From assembly GCA_017448355.1 (NCBI GenBank), contig JAFSLQ010000045.1:1-44002 (forward strand): DNA of 44,002 nucleotides. Direction: 5' to 3'. A program made the translations under genes and the position numbers. Positions 1 to 8,716 of the stretch are shown piece after piece (position 1 is the first letter of the stretch; the number at the start of each line of letters is the position of its first letter). Below the pieces are notes generated by a model, which made no database searches, had not been told where the DNA came from, and saw nothing but the letters and a program-made list of their open reading frames with translations. The stretch comes from Clostridia bacterium. Lineage in GTDB: Bacteria; Bacillota; Clostridia; Christensenellales; Borkfalkiaceae.

Positions 1-514
1 CGAAGGCTTTGCCGTGGCGGGCTTCGTCGCGCGCCATTTCGTGCACCGTGTCGTGGATTGCGTCAAGATTTAAGGCTTTCGCCTTTTTCGCTATATCGGT
101 CTTACCCGCGGTAGCGCCGTTTTCCGCCGCAACGCGAAGTTCTAAGTTTTTCTTGGTGGAATCGGTTACCACTTCGCCCAAGAGTTCGGCAAACTTTGCC
201 GCGTGCTCCGCTTCTTCCCAAGCCGCCTTTTCGTAATACGAACCGACTTCGGGATAGCCTTCTCTATACGCCACGCGCGCCATAGCAAGATACATACCGA
301 CCTCGCTGCACTCCGCATTAAAGTTTTGTCTTAAACCTTCTAAAATTTCGGGGTCGATGCCCTTTGCAATCCCTACAACGTGCTCCGCCGCCCAAGAAAG
401 CCCTTCTTTCTGCTCGGAAAACTTACTTGCGGGCGCTTTGCACTGCGGGCAAAATTCGGGGGGATTATCGCCTTCGTGAACATAACCGCAGATAGCGCAT
501 ACGTATTTTTTCAT
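1..514 (-). CDS. Reverse rubrerythrin (rubredoxin domain first), 3' end cut by window edge
   Basis: Non-heme iron peroxidase/oxidase that detoxifies H2O2 and O2 in anaerobes using NAD(P)H-derived electrons; cytosolic. The visible 171 codons start with a rubredoxin-type iron site (C6, C9, C22, C25), followed by a ferritin-like di-iron domain with the helices [10 protein letters not shown]-like around residue 93 and [15 protein letters not shown] near the end. The rubredoxin-before-ferritin order marks the 'reverse' rubrerythrin class known from clostridia. The ATG at 514 is preceded by a strong AAGGAG site (TATAAGGAGATTAAATT). Only a few C-terminal residues should be missing beyond position 1. 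It has its own promoter and runs monocistronically away from nadE. The family is clear; physiological substrate is inferred. Confidence 0.93.
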   Translation of the reverse strand, partial: MKKYVCAICGYVHEGDNPPEFCPQCKAPASKFSEQKEGLSWAAEHVVGIAKGIDPEILEGLRQNFNAECSEVGMYLAMARVAYREGYPEVGSYYEKAAWEEAEHAAKFAELLGEVVTDSTKKNLELRVAAENGATAGKTDIAKKAKALNLDAIHDTVHEMARDEARHGKAF

Positions 515-557
515 AATTTAATCTCCTTATAATTTTGTGCTTTGCACTTTTTATTTT

Positions 558-587
558 ATTGTACACGAGTACCCTTAAAAGTGTCAA
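558..587 (-). promoter_or_regulatory. Sigma-A type promoter of rubrerythrin
   Basis: On the minus strand TTGACA (582-587) and TACAAT (558-563) are separated by 18 bases. The pair lies in the short gap between the nadE stop and the rubrerythrin start. A small dyad, GTGC-TTT-GCAC, lies at 537-547 in the 5' leader. I see no convincing PerR or Fur box. Confidence 0.75.
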
Positions 588-594
588 GCGAAAT

Positions 595-2520
595 TTACAA
601 ATCCGCTAATTCTTTAAGCCAAAGCAAAGAACAAGCGTCCGACGGCATACGAAGGTCGCCGCGCGGCGACAGCGCGACAGACCCGACCTTCACCCCGTCA
701 GGCACGCAAGAACGCTTGAACTGCTGCGCGAAAAAGCGTCTTATAAAGATTTTCAGCCACTTTAAAATCGTCGCGTCGTCATATTCGCCATTAAAGGTTT
801 GTTTAGCGACAAAATACAATTTTTTCGGCGAATAACCGCGCCTTAACATATTGAACAGGAAAAAGTCGTGCAAAATATAAGGTCCTACGATATCTTCGGT
901 CTTCTGCGCGATTTCGCCTTTGTCGGGCGGCAAGAGTTCGGGACTTACGGGCGTATCGAGTATATCAAACAGCACCGATTTAAGTTTTCCGCGCGAACCG
1001 TCCGCAACATATTGCACAATGTATCTCACAAGCGTTTTCGGTACGGAAGAATTAACCCCGTACATACTCATATGGTCGCCGTTATAGGTCGCCCAGCCGA
1101 GCGCGAGTTCGGATAAATCCCCCGTCCCCACGACAAGCCCGTCGGTCATATTCGCTATATCCATTAAAACCTGCGTCCTTTCCCGCGCCTGTGCGTTTTC
1201 GTAAGTCGTGTCGGTATTTCCGCCGTGTTTTATGTCCTTTAAGTGTCTTAAAACCGACTTCGTGATATCCACTTTTTTCAAGGAAACGCCAAGCGCTTTT
1301 GCAAGTTTTACAGTATTTTCGTAAGTTCTACTTGTCGTGCCGAAACACGGCATCGTAACGGCTATAATGTCTTTCAGATTTCTGCCGAGTTTTTTCATCG
1401 CGCGGGTCGCAACCAAAATCGCAAGTGTAGAGTCAAGCCCACCCGAAAGCCCTATTACCGCCGTCTTTGCGCGGGTGTGTTTAAGGCGCTTTTTAAGCCC
1501 TTCCGACTGAATATCGAGAATAAGTTCCGCTCGCGAATTTCTTTCGCCCGCCTCCGTCGGCACGAACGGCGTTTTATCAAACACGCGTTCTATATTTTCG
1601 CCGTCTTTAAATCCGTCAAAATAAATTTTACGGTAGGGCAATTTAAAACCGTCCGTATAACCGTTAAAAAGTTTAGCGCGCTCGTAGTCTATAAATCCCA
1701 CGTCTACGTCCGATATTATCATACCGTTTTCAAAAAGTTTACTCTCAGCAAGAATATTGCCGTTTTCGGCAATAAGATTATGCCCCGCAAACGCCAAATC
1801 GGTAGTTGATTCGCCTTCCCCCGCGTCGGCGTAAAGGTAGGCGCAGGAAAGCCGTGCCGACTGCACGGATATAAGGCTTTTGCGATACTCGGCTTTACCG
1901 ACCGTTTCGTCGCTACACGAAAGATTTACTATAATATTCGCGCCGTTTTTGGCGTGAAAAGAAGACGGAACGTCTACCCCCCACAAATCTTCGCAAATTT
2001 CCGCGGAAACGGTAAAGCGGTTATCGGTTTTATCGGCGAGAACAACGTTTCTGCAAACGGTTAAAGGCGTACCACCAAAGTAAGGCGCGTTTTCGATAAC
2101 GGAATTTTCCACGCTTAAATTCCACGCGGAAAACTGGCGTTTTTCGTAAAATTCGTTATAATTAGGCAGGTGGGTTTTCGGTATTAAACACAGCACTTCG
2201 CCATTATTTACCGCCGCCGCCACGTTATATATAAGCCCGTTGGTTTTAACGGGTAGTCCTACAAAAACAAGCATCTTTCTGCCGCGCGTTATCTCCGCAA
2301 TCTCTTTAAGTCCTTTCAGCGCGCCGCTAAGCAGCGTTTCCGAATAAAACAGGTCGCCGCAAGTGTAGCCCGTTATAGAAAGTTCGGGAAAAACAACGAG
2401 TTCCGCCCCCGCTTTATCCGCTTTTTCAATATTTTCTTTTATGCGTTCACAGTTAAATTCCGTATCCGCAACGCGGATTTCAGGCGTAATTACCGCAACC
2501 TTAATAAAGCCGTATTTCAT
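595..2520 (-). CDS. nadE: Glutamine-dependent NAD+ synthetase
   Basis: Makes NAD+ from deamido-NAD+ using ATP and ammonia that the protein releases from glutamine. The N-terminal nitrilase-fold glutaminase domain (about residues 1-290) has the expected triad E46 (FPELSITGYT), K115 (IPKTHLPN) and C176 (EICEDLWG). The C-terminal synthetase domain begins near 325 and carries the ATP-pyrophosphatase loop SGGLDS at 359-364. The length of 641 residues fits the glutamine-dependent class. A GTG at 2529 is in frame, but the ATG at 2520 is preferred because GGGTGA sits just upstream of it. It is flanked by recG upstream and rubrerythrin downstream and appears to have its own promoter. Confidence 0.96.
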   Translation of the reverse strand: MKYGFIKVAVITPEIRVADTEFNCERIKENIEKADKAGAELVVFPELSITGYTCGDLFYSETLLSGALKGLKEIAEITRGRKMLVFVGLPVKTNGLIYNVAAAVNNGEVLCLIPKTHLPNYNEFYEKRQFSAWNLSVENSVIENAPYFGGTPLTVCRNVVLADKTDNRFTVSAEICEDLWGVDVPSSFHAKNGANIIVNLSCSDETVGKAEYRKSLISVQSARLSCAYLYADAGEGESTTDLAFAGHNLIAENGNILAESKLFENGMIISDVDVGFIDYERAKLFNGYTDGFKLPYRKIYFDGFKDGENIERVFDKTPFVPTEAGERNSRAELILDIQSEGLKKRLKHTRAKTAVIGLSGGLDSTLAILVATRAMKKLGRNLKDIIAVTMPCFGTTSRTYENTVKLAKALGVSLKKVDITKSVLRHLKDIKHGGNTDTTYENAQARERTQVLMDIANMTDGLVVGTGDLSELALGWATYNGDHMSMYGVNSSVPKTLVRYIVQYVADGSRGKLKSVLFDILDTPVSPELLPPDKGEIAQKTEDIVGPYILHDFFLFNMLRRGYSPKKLYFVAKQTFNGEYDDATILKWLKIFIRRFFAQQFKRSCVPDGVKVGSVALSPRGDLRMPSDACSLLWLKELADL

Positions 2521-2554
2521 AAAAATCACCCTTTTTTGTTTTTATGTTGATTAT

Positions 2555-2583
2555 ATTTTACAACTTTTTTTAAAATAATGCAA
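2555..2583 (-). promoter_or_regulatory. Probable nadE promoter
   Basis: Minus strand TTGCAT (2578-2583), 17-base spacer, TAAAAT (2555-2560), about 35 bases before the nadE ATG. A second TATAAT-like hexamer overlaps the -10 in this very AT-rich gap, so the exact -10 is uncertain. Confidence 0.55.
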
Positions 2584-2626
2584 TTTTTTAACATACTAAA
2601 AACGCGGGTTTTTTCAATTTTTTCAA

Positions 2627-2640
2627 AAACACGCGTGTTT
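2627..2640 (-). terminator. Possible weak terminator after recG
   Basis: A perfect palindrome, AAACACGCGTGTTT, begins just past the recG stop and is followed on the minus strand by more T residues. The stem is short with an almost absent loop, so termination here is tentative. Confidence 0.35.
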
Positions 2641-2645
2641 AGTGG

Positions 2646-4664
2646 TTAATTCATTGATATATTTTTAAGTTTTTCGTATTTTTTAATAGCAACGCGCTTT
2701 ATCTCGGTTATGTCGCCGCCGTTTTCAAACGATTCGTCGCTTATTTTTTTTGCAAGGAAAATGGACTCCGTCGAATAGTCCAAAGCACCCAAATCATCCA
2801 TAAATTTGCCGCTTTGTCTTTCTCCCATAAAGTCGCCCGAACCCCTTAATTTATAGTCGTATTCGGAAATCTTAAAACCGTCAGTATTTTCCTGCATAAT
2901 TTTTAGACGGGCAAGACTGTCGCCTGCGGTCTTTTTCGTAAGCAAAAAGCAATAACTTTTTATGTCCGACCTGCCTACCCTTCCGCGAAGTTGGTGAAGC
3001 GCCGAAAGCCCGAAACGTTCCGCGTCCATTATGACCATAACCGACGCGTCCGGCACGTCTATCCCTACTTCTATTACCGTTGTGGAAACGAGTATTTTAG
3101 TTTTTTTCTCTTTAAAATCCAGCATAACGGCGGACTTTTCGCTGTCTTTCATCTTGCCGTGCAAAAGCCCTATCGGGATATCCGGAAGGCGGGTTTTTAA
3201 GTCTTCGTAAAGTTCGTTTACGCTCATTATCTCCCCGTCCAAGTCGCCTTCTATTTTAGGGCAAACGAAGTAAACCTGCCTGCCTTTTAACGTTTCGTCC
3301 GCGATAAATTTAAGCATATCGTCATACTTTTCTTGCGGCACAATGTTTGTCTGCACAGGCAAGCGATTTTTAGGCTTATCTGAAATAGTAGTTATATCAA
3401 GGTCGCCGTAAAATATAAGCGACAAAGTACGCGGTATCGGCGTCGCACTCATTACCAAAACGTCCGGTGTTACGCCCTTATTAAGTAGCGCACTCCTTTG
3501 CGCTACGCCGAAACGCTGCTGTTCGTCGCACACGCATAGTGATAAGCGCAAAAATTCCACGTCGTCCGTCAAAATAGCGTGCGTACCGCAAAGAATATCT
3601 ATTTGACCCGCTTTAAGGTCGGATTTTACCTGTTTTTTCTCTTTCACGGTCATAGAACCCGTAAGCAGCGCAACGTTAAAATCTTTAAAAATGCTTTTAA
3701 GCACGTTATAGTTTTGCGTTGCCAGAACTTCGGTCGGGGCAAGCATCGCCGCCTGATAACCGCTTGTTACCGCCACGAAAATCGCGCAAGCGGAAACGGC
3801 TGTTTTGCCGCTACCCACGTCGCCTTGCATAAGCCTGTTCATTACCGACTCGCCCGTCATATCGGCGAAAATTTCGTTTACTGCCTTTTTCTGCCCTTCG
3901 GTAAAGTCAAACGGAAAACGTTCGACAATAAATTTTACGAGTTCTGCACTCGTACACGAATACTTATTAATGCGTACCTGTTCGCTGCTGCCTTTGATAA
4001 ACTTAAACGCGGATATAAGCGCGAAATATTCTTCGACGGCAATTCTGTCCGCCGCAAGATTTTTCTTGGCAATATCGGTGGGATTATGAATTTCGCGGTA
4101 AGCGTTATACAGGTCGGACAGCGCGTATTTTTTCTGCAAATAAAAGGGAATTATACTTTGCGGTTTTTCTAAATTGACGGCAACTTTCACGCTGTCGCGC
4201 ACACACTTTTGGGTAAGCGAACCCTTTAATTTATACTGCGGAACAATGCCTTGCAGCCTGAAAACTTTATCTATCGGTTCAAACGACGGGTTAGTAAGCG
4301 AAGTTTCAAGCCCGCCGATACGCACTCTGCCGTAAAAAAGATACTCTTCGCCAACGTGAAGTTTTGCCGCGACGTACGGCATATTGTACCAAACGACGGA
4401 AAAGGCAAAGCCTTCCTGTTCGCAATAGGCTTTAACCATCGCCCCCTTGCCGCGACGGAAATATCTTATCTGCGGCGCGGAAACGATTTTGCCCGCGGTA
4501 AGCGCAAAGTCGTTATGATAGGCGTAGCGCAGAAGTTGCTTTTCGCGCAAGTCTATATACGCGCGCGGAAAAAAACGCACTAAATCTTCCGTGTCAAAAA
4601 TGCCGAGTTTATTAAAGTCCGCGCACCTTGCCGAACTTATTCCGCGAATTTTAGTAAGTTCCAT
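2646..4664 (-). CDS. recG: ATP-dependent DNA helicase RecG
   Basis: Double-stranded DNA translocase that remodels stalled replication forks and branched recombination intermediates. At 672 residues it has the family layout: an N-terminal wedge/OB domain (about 1-220), then a superfamily 2 helicase core with Walker A in MQGDVGSGKTAVSA (around 280), a DEQQRFG box replacing the DEAH motif (around 384), SATPIPRTL, and a C-terminal helicase domain with HGKM and QLRGRVGR. The order yloU-yloV-recG resembles Bacillus. Unusually, no Shine-Dalgarno sequence precedes the ATG: the 20 bases upstream are the end of the yloV terminator hairpin and its T-rich tail. The N-terminus aligns well with family expectation, so the start is kept. 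Confidence 0.96.
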   Translation of the reverse strand: MELTKIRGISSARCADFNKLGIFDTEDLVRFFPRAYIDLREKQLLRYAYHNDFALTAGKIVSAPQIRYFRRGKGAMVKAYCEQEGFAFSVVWYNMPYVAAKLHVGEEYLFYGRVRIGGLETSLTNPSFEPIDKVFRLQGIVPQYKLKGSLTQKCVRDSVKVAVNLEKPQSIIPFYLQKKYALSDLYNAYREIHNPTDIAKKNLAADRIAVEEYFALISAFKFIKGSSEQVRINKYSCTSAELVKFIVERFPFDFTEGQKKAVNEIFADMTGESVMNRLMQGDVGSGKTAVSACAIFVAVTSGYQAAMLAPTEVLATQNYNVLKSIFKDFNVALLTGSMTVKEKKQVKSDLKAGQIDILCGTHAILTDDVEFLRLSLCVCDEQQRFGVAQRSALLNKGVTPDVLVMSATPIPRTLSLIFYGDLDITTISDKPKNRLPVQTNIVPQEKYDDMLKFIADETLKGRQVYFVCPKIEGDLDGEIMSVNELYEDLKTRLPDIPIGLLHGKMKDSEKSAVMLDFKEKKTKILVSTTVIEVGIDVPDASVMVIMDAERFGLSALHQLRGRVGRSDIKSYCFLLTKKTAGDSLARLKIMQENTDGFKISEYDYKLRGSGDFMGERQSGKFMDDLGALDYSTESIFLAKKISDESFENGGDITEIKRVAIKKYEKLKNISMN

Positions 4665-4675
4665 AATAATTAAAA

Positions 4676-4696
4676 CGGGAAGGCCGCGCCTTCCCG
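4676..4696 (-). terminator. Intrinsic terminator between yloV and recG
   Basis: Minus strand CGGGAAGG-CGCGG-CCTTCCCG followed by TTTTAATTATT. Eight G/C-rich pairs with a T-rich tail. It lies 8 bases after the yloV stop, and the tail runs directly into the recG ATG at 4664, so it could act as an attenuator for recG. Confidence 0.8.
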
Positions 4697-4703
4697 AAAG
4701 GTT

Positions 4704-6338
4704 TTATTCCAAAGCGATGTAGTAGTAGTAGATGGGTTGACCGCCGTAATGCAATTCCACGTCGCAGTCGGGGTATTTTCCCTGAATTTCCGCTTGAAGC
4801 GCTTCGGCGTCCGCTTCCGACACTTCCTGTCCGTAATAAAGCGTAATTATTTCTTCGTCGCTGCGAAGTTTTTCGATTAAATCCAAGGTAACCGTACTTA
4901 CGTCTTTGCCCGTCGCAAGTATCTTTTTATTATCGAGTCCCATTATATCGCCGATTTTTAAATCGAACCCGTAAAGTTTGGTGTTTCTGACCGCGTACGT
5001 TACCTGTCCTACGGTTACCGAGTCCAAAGCGTGTATCATATTAGCCTTGTTTTCGTCCACGGGAAGGTCGGGGTTAAAGGCAAGCGCCGCCGCAAAGCCT
5101 TGCGGTATATTCTTGGTGGGAATAACGTGAATCGTCTTGTTTTCAACAAGCGATTTCGCCTGTTCCGCCGCTAAAATTATGTTCTTATTGTTGGGGAAAA
5201 CGAACACGTTTTCCGCATTAATCCTTTGTACCGCGTCCGCTATATCGCTTGCGGAAGGATTCATACTCTGCCCGCCTTCAATAACTGCGTCGACAGTCAA
5301 ATCTTTGAATATACTCGTAATTCCTTCGCCCGCAGAAACACTCATCATACCCATTTCTTTCTTTTCTTCTTCGTACTTTTTGATGAGTGCGCGGTTTTGT
5401 TCCAACATATTCTCGATTTTAAGTTTATCGAGTTCGCCTATTTCAAGCGCCTTGGTAAGCGCAAGCCCAGGCTGGTTGGTATGAACGTGGACTTTAACGA
5501 ATTCCAAATCGCCGATAACTATTACGCTGTCGCCGATGGTCAAAAGAAATTCTTTAAACCTTTCGATGTCCGCCATCGTGGTCTTTTTATTGATGTTTAT
5601 TACGAAAAACTCCGTACAGTACGCGAATTCGATTTTCCCGAGACTTAAAATATCCATATGCTCGAACCCGCCGTCGTTTGTTGCGGATTCGGGAATAACG
5701 AACGAACTTTCGCCGCTTATCGTTTCGCCGAGAAGCGCTTTTTGCATACCGACCAAAACGCACATAAGCCCTTTGCCGCCCGCGTCCACGACGCCCGCCT
5801 TTTTAAGCACGGGAAGAAGGGTCGGAGTTATTTCTACCGCAGAGTTACCCGCATCGATAATCTCTTTGAAAAAGTCTTCGAACTCGGTGCATTTTCTGCG
5901 AACCGACTGCGCGCTGTCGGCAATCATACGTATAACGGTAAGTATCGTACCTTCTTTCGGCTGACTTACCGCGCCGTAAGCAACTTCCGCACCCGTTTTA
6001 AGTGCCTGAGCAAACAATTTAACGTCGATTTCTTCCGCCTGCTTTAAGGTCTGGCAAAGCCCCCTTAAAATCTGGGAAAGAATAACGCCGGAGTTTCCCC
6101 TTGCGCCGCGGAGCGCACCTTTCGACACCGCTTCGGTTACGTCCACCGTCTTGTTGGAACGAACCACGCTGAGTTCTTTTGCGGCAGACTGCAAGGTCAA
6201 GGACATATTCGTACCCGTGTCGCCGTCGGGAACAGGGAATACGTTGAGTGCGTCAATACTTGCTCTGTTTACGTCTAAGTATTTTGCGGCGGACAACACC
6301 ATATTTTTAAGCAACTGTCCGTTAATCGTTTTTCTCAT
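4704..6338 (-). CDS. fakA: DAK2-domain protein YloV / FakA-like fatty acid kinase subunit
   Basis: Homologous to YloV/FakA, the ATP-binding subunit that phosphorylates fatty acids carried by a FakB (DegV-type) partner, feeding exogenous fatty acids into phospholipid synthesis. The N-terminal DhaL/DAK2 domain carries the Mg-ATP motif PDGDTGTNM at residues 37-45 and a GARGNSGVILSQ loop near 78. The C-terminal half resembles the FakA middle and DegV-like domains. The 544-residue length is typical. It lies 42 bases downstream of yloU as in Bacillus. Only a weak G-rich ribosome site precedes the ATG. No fakB is in the window. The family is certain; the kinase role is by homology. Confidence 0.88.
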   Translation of the reverse strand: MRKTINGQLLKNMVLSAAKYLDVNRASIDALNVFPVPDGDTGTNMSLTLQSAAKELSVVRSNKTVDVTEAVSKGALRGARGNSGVILSQILRGLCQTLKQAEEIDVKLFAQALKTGAEVAYGAVSQPKEGTILTVIRMIADSAQSVRRKCTEFEDFFKEIIDAGNSAVEITPTLLPVLKKAGVVDAGGKGLMCVLVGMQKALLGETISGESSFVIPESATNDGGFEHMDILSLGKIEFAYCTEFFVININKKTTMADIERFKEFLLTIGDSVIVIGDLEFVKVHVHTNQPGLALTKALEIGELDKLKIENMLEQNRALIKKYEEEKKEMGMMSVSAGEGITSIFKDLTVDAVIEGGQSMNPSASDIADAVQRINAENVFVFPNNKNIILAAEQAKSLVENKTIHVIPTKNIPQGFAAALAFNPDLPVDENKANMIHALDSVTVGQVTYAVRNTKLYGFDLKIGDIMGLDNKKILATGKDVSTVTLDLIEKLRSDEEIITLYYGQEVSEADAEALQAEIQGKYPDCDVELHYGGQPIYYYYIALE

Positions 6339-6380
6339 AATATAATAAACCCCAAATGGTAAAAGACTGTTTTCAGCGCG

Positions 6381-6731
6381 TTAACGTTCGACGCCCATGA
6401 CCTTAACGTTCATGGTGTCGACAATCATGCCCGTAAATTTTTCCACCCTGTACTTAATGGACGTTTTCAACGCGTCAACTACGGCTTTAATGGAAACGCC
6501 GTATTTGACCGTCACCGCGACGCTGATAAAAATCCTGTCGCCTTCGGTGCGAACCTTAACGCCCGCGACGTAAGTACGGAAACGGAAAAATCCAACAATT
6601 CTGTCCCAAAACGAAGACGGGACAAACGCAACTATGCCGTAGCAGTCGCCCGCAACGTGCGATACGAAACGTTCTATGGTATTATCCGAGACAAGGATTT
6701 TACCGTAAATGTTGTTGGTTTTAACAGCCAT
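6381..6731 (-). CDS. yloU: Asp23/Gls24 family protein YloU
   Basis: Small cytosolic or membrane-associated protein of the Asp23/YloU family, often paired with YloV; the molecular role is not settled. The 116-residue form starts at the ATG at 6731, chosen because AAGGAGAAG lies just upstream. An in-frame ATG at 6752 would add seven residues but has no ribosome site and overlaps the leader. The alternating hydrophobic strands and the central VRTEGDRIFISVAVTVKYGV-like segment match the family fold. It is the first gene of the yloU-yloV unit, divergent from rpmB. Confidence 0.88.
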   Translation of the reverse strand: MAVKTNNIYGKILVSDNTIERFVSHVAGDCYGIVAFVPSSFWDRIVGFFRFRTYVAGVKVRTEGDRIFISVAVTVKYGVSIKAVVDALKTSIKYRVEKFTGMIVDTMNVKVMGVER

Positions 6732-6759
6732 AACTTCTCCTTTTACACGCATTACATTT

Positions 6760-6788
6760 ATTTTACATTATTTAAGACGATTTTGCAA
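6760..6788 (-). promoter_or_regulatory. Promoter of yloU-yloV
   Basis: Minus strand TTGCAA (6783-6788), 17-base spacer, TAAAAT (6760-6765), about 30 bases before the yloU ATG. Confidence 0.7.
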
Positions 6789-6880
6789 CGATTTCTAAGG
6801 AATAATAAAAATTTTATAGAAAAATTTTACACGCTAAAACAAGATTAATTTAAAAATTTATAAAAACCGATGAAAAAAAC

Positions 6881-6909
6881 TTGCATTTTATTATGTAATA
6901 TGTTAAAGT
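6881..6909 (+). promoter_or_regulatory. Promoter of rpmB
   Basis: TTGCAT (6881-6886), 17-base spacer, TAAAGT (6904-6909), followed by a leader of roughly 40 bases with a GGAGG ribosome site before the rpmB ATG. The 205-base gap between yloU and rpmB holds this promoter and the divergent yloU promoter. Confidence 0.65.
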
Positions 6910-6957
6910 ATTATTCGTTAAAAAAATTCGGAATACCACTAATCGGAGGATATAAAT

Positions 6958-7149
6958 ATGAGTAAAGTATGCAGCGTTTGCGGAAAAGGTAAATTATCCG
7001 GTAACACAGTCAGCCACTCCAACCGTAAAGCACCCAAATCTTACGAAGCAAATCTTCAGAAGATAAGCGTAAAACAGGCAAACGGAACGGCTAAAAAAGA
7101 ATACGTTTGCGCAAGATGCATTAAAAGCGGAAAAGTAGAAAGAGCGTAA
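6958..7149 (+). CDS. rpmB: 50S ribosomal protein L28 (zinc-binding, C+ form)
   Basis: Large-subunit ribosomal protein of 63 residues. Two CxxC pairs (C5/C8 and C51/C54) form the zinc-ribbon site of the C+ variant. The conserved S-N-R-K segment sits at residues 21-24. A GGAGG site lies at the right distance from the ATG. It is monocistronic and divergent from yloU, an arrangement also seen in Bacillus. In bacteria with paralogous C- L28 forms, zinc limitation switches expression between the two; no second copy is in this window. Confidence 0.97.
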   Translation: MSKVCSVCGKGKLSGNTVSHSNRKAPKSYEANLQKISVKQANGTAKKEYVCARCIKSGKVERA

Positions 7150-7172
7150 ACTATAATTTTATCGTAAAGCAA

Positions 7173-7197
7173 GCGCCGCCGATGAAATCGGCGGCGC
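7173..7197. terminator. Bidirectional terminator between rpmB and rdgB
   Basis: An 11-pair stem GCGCCGCCGAT / ATCGGCGGCGC with a GAA loop. It is followed by TATTATTTT on the plus strand and lies just past the convergent rdgB stop, so it can serve both genes. Confidence 0.9.
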
Positions 7198-7212
7198 TAT
7201 TATTTTAAATTA

Positions 7213-7800
7213 TTACTTCTTTTTGTATTCTTCTATCTTTTTAATAATTTCGGTAAGTGCGCGATGTCGGTGCGATACCGAATTTTTTTCTTCCGCGCTT
7301 GCTTTGCCCATCGGCTTAGCAAGTTCATACGAATAAAATATCGGGTCATAGCCGAAGCCGTTTTTCCCCTGCCGTTCGGTTAAAATTTCACCTTTAACTT
7401 CGCCCGTTGCGGAAAGAATTTCACCGTTTACGTCATAGTACACCATACAGCATACGAATTTTGCGCGTCTGTCGGTTACTCCCTTCATATTCTTTAATAA
7501 AAGTTCGTTGTTATGTTCGTCAATCCCATCGCCCGCATAGCGCGCGCTGTAAATACCCGGCGCGCCGTTCAAAGCATTGACGCATAATCCGCTATCGTCG
7601 GCAAGTGCGGGAAGATTAAGCCTTTCCGCTACTGATTTGGCTTTAATAAGCGCGTTGTCGTAAAAAGTTTTGCCCGTTTCTTCAATCTCGAAGTCGGCAA
7701 ACTGTTTATAACCCACTATTTCGTAATCGGGCAACATAGCCGCGATTTCTTTTATCTTGTGCGCGTTACCCGACGCCACGACTATCTTTTTTTTATCCAT
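7213..7800 (-). CDS. rdgB: XTP/dITP diphosphatase (RdgB/HAM1 family)
   Basis: House-cleaning pyrophosphatase that hydrolyses XTP, dITP and ITP to monophosphates, keeping deaminated purines out of nucleic acids. The N-terminal nucleotide-binding motif VASGNAHKIKEI is at residues 8-19, the metal-binding ADDSGLCV at 67-74, then GFGYDPIF and the C-terminal SHRHRAL. Length 195 is typical. The start overlaps the end of rsmA by 8 bases, with AGGTGA lying inside rsmA, so the two are likely translationally coupled. Confidence 0.95.
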   Translation of the reverse strand: MDKKKIVVASGNAHKIKEIAAMLPDYEIVGYKQFADFEIEETGKTFYDNALIKAKSVAERLNLPALADDSGLCVNALNGAPGIYSARYAGDGIDEHNNELLLKNMKGVTDRRAKFVCCMVYYDVNGEILSATGEVKGEILTERQGKNGFGYDPIFYSYELAKPMGKASAEEKNSVSHRHRALTEIIKKIEEYKKK

Positions 7801-8635
7801 TTTTCACCTGCTTTACGCTGTCTGAAAGTCTTATATAATCTTCGGCGGAAAGCGTTTCGCCCCGCGCGGTTAACGATATGCCCGCCGCCGTCAGCGCGGT
7901 TTCCGCCTGACCCCTTGTCAGTTTTAAGCCGTTAATAAGATTATTAACAAGCATTTTTCTGCGGCTACTAAACCCTGCGCGAACACAATCGCGCACAGCA
8001 TTTAAATCCGCGCCGCGGAATTTATCCTTTTCCATATCGATTTTAACCACCGCGGAATCAACGTTCGGCACGGGCGTAAACTTTTCGCGCGGGACTTTAA
8101 AAACGGTCTTTGCCGTGCCGCGAAGATTAATTGCGACGGTTATCGCGCCGTAGTCGGAACTTGCGGGATTTGCCGCAAATCTGTCCGCGACTTCTTCCTG
8201 AACCATTATCGACATAGACGTTAAAAGCGAAGAGTTTTCGATAAAATTCATAACGATAGGCGTAGTTATGTAGTACGGAAGGTTTGCAACGAGTTTATAT
8301 TCGCCGCCGAGCATTTTTTCTACGTCGGCGATTTTTTCGCGCATAATATCCTTATATATAATGCGGACGTTAGAAAATTCCGCAAGCGTTTCGCTTAAAA
8401 CGGGTTCAAGGCGTTTATCAATCTCATATCCTATAACCGTTTTGGCTTTTTTGGCAAGTTCTTTGGTCAGCGCACCCGCGCCGCAACCGATTTCCAGAAC
8501 GGTGTCGCCGCTACCTATACCCGCTTTTTCGACAATTTTTGCGAGAAGATTTTCGTCGGTCAGAAAGTTCTGTCCGTACGCCTTTTTAAGCGCGACGTTG
8601 TTTTTCGCAAGCAGAGTTTTTAAAGAATTTTCCAT
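7793..8635 (-). CDS. rsmA: 16S rRNA (adenine1518-N6/adenine1519-N6)-dimethyltransferase
   Basis: KsgA/RsmA dimethylates two adjacent adenines in helix 45 of 16S rRNA late in 30S assembly, using SAM. Visible are the family start GQNFLTDENL (21-30), the SAM loop EIGCGAG (48-54) and the catalytic NLPYY (118-122). The C-terminal helical domain includes the usual FSSRRKML segment. The 280-residue length fits. The start has only a weak GGGTT-like ribosome site. It forms an operon with rdgB. Confidence 0.96.
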   Translation of the reverse strand: MENSLKTLLAKNNVALKKAYGQNFLTDENLLAKIVEKAGIGSGDTVLEIGCGAGALTKELAKKAKTVIGYEIDKRLEPVLSETLAEFSNVRIIYKDIMREKIADVEKMLGGEYKLVANLPYYITTPIVMNFIENSSLLTSMSIMVQEEVADRFAANPASSDYGAITVAINLRGTAKTVFKVPREKFTPVPNVDSAVVKIDMEKDKFRGADLNAVRDCVRAGFSSRRKMLVNNLINGLKLTRGQAETALTAAGISLTARGETLSAEDYIRLSDSVKQVKNG

Positions 8636-8680
8636 AGTGTAACCCGAATAATTTTTTGATTTCTACGCACCCTAATAACG

Positions 8681-8696
8681 TAAGGCGAACGCCTTA
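8681..8696. repeat. Short perfect inverted repeat upstream of rsmA
   Basis: TAAGGCG-AA-CGCCTTA, a perfect 7-base dyad in the 114-base gap between tatD and rsmA. It lacks a T tract, so it is not an obvious terminator. It could be a protein-binding site or a leader hairpin; nothing decides between these. Confidence 0.5.
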
Positions 8697-8716
8697 ATAT
8701 TACCTAAGATAAAGAA

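Noticed and set aside
542-835. Plus-strand open frame over the nadE end and rubrerythrin promoter
   Set aside because: It overlaps nadE antisense and lacks a ribosome site and recognisable motifs.
2530-2645. Possible NAD-sensing riboswitch upstream of nadE
   Set aside because: The gap is AT-rich with no conserved stem or motif beyond a short palindrome near recG.
3579-4172. A 197-residue plus-strand open frame opposite recG
   Set aside because: It is antisense to the RecG helicase core, with no start signal and a composition like other shadow frames.
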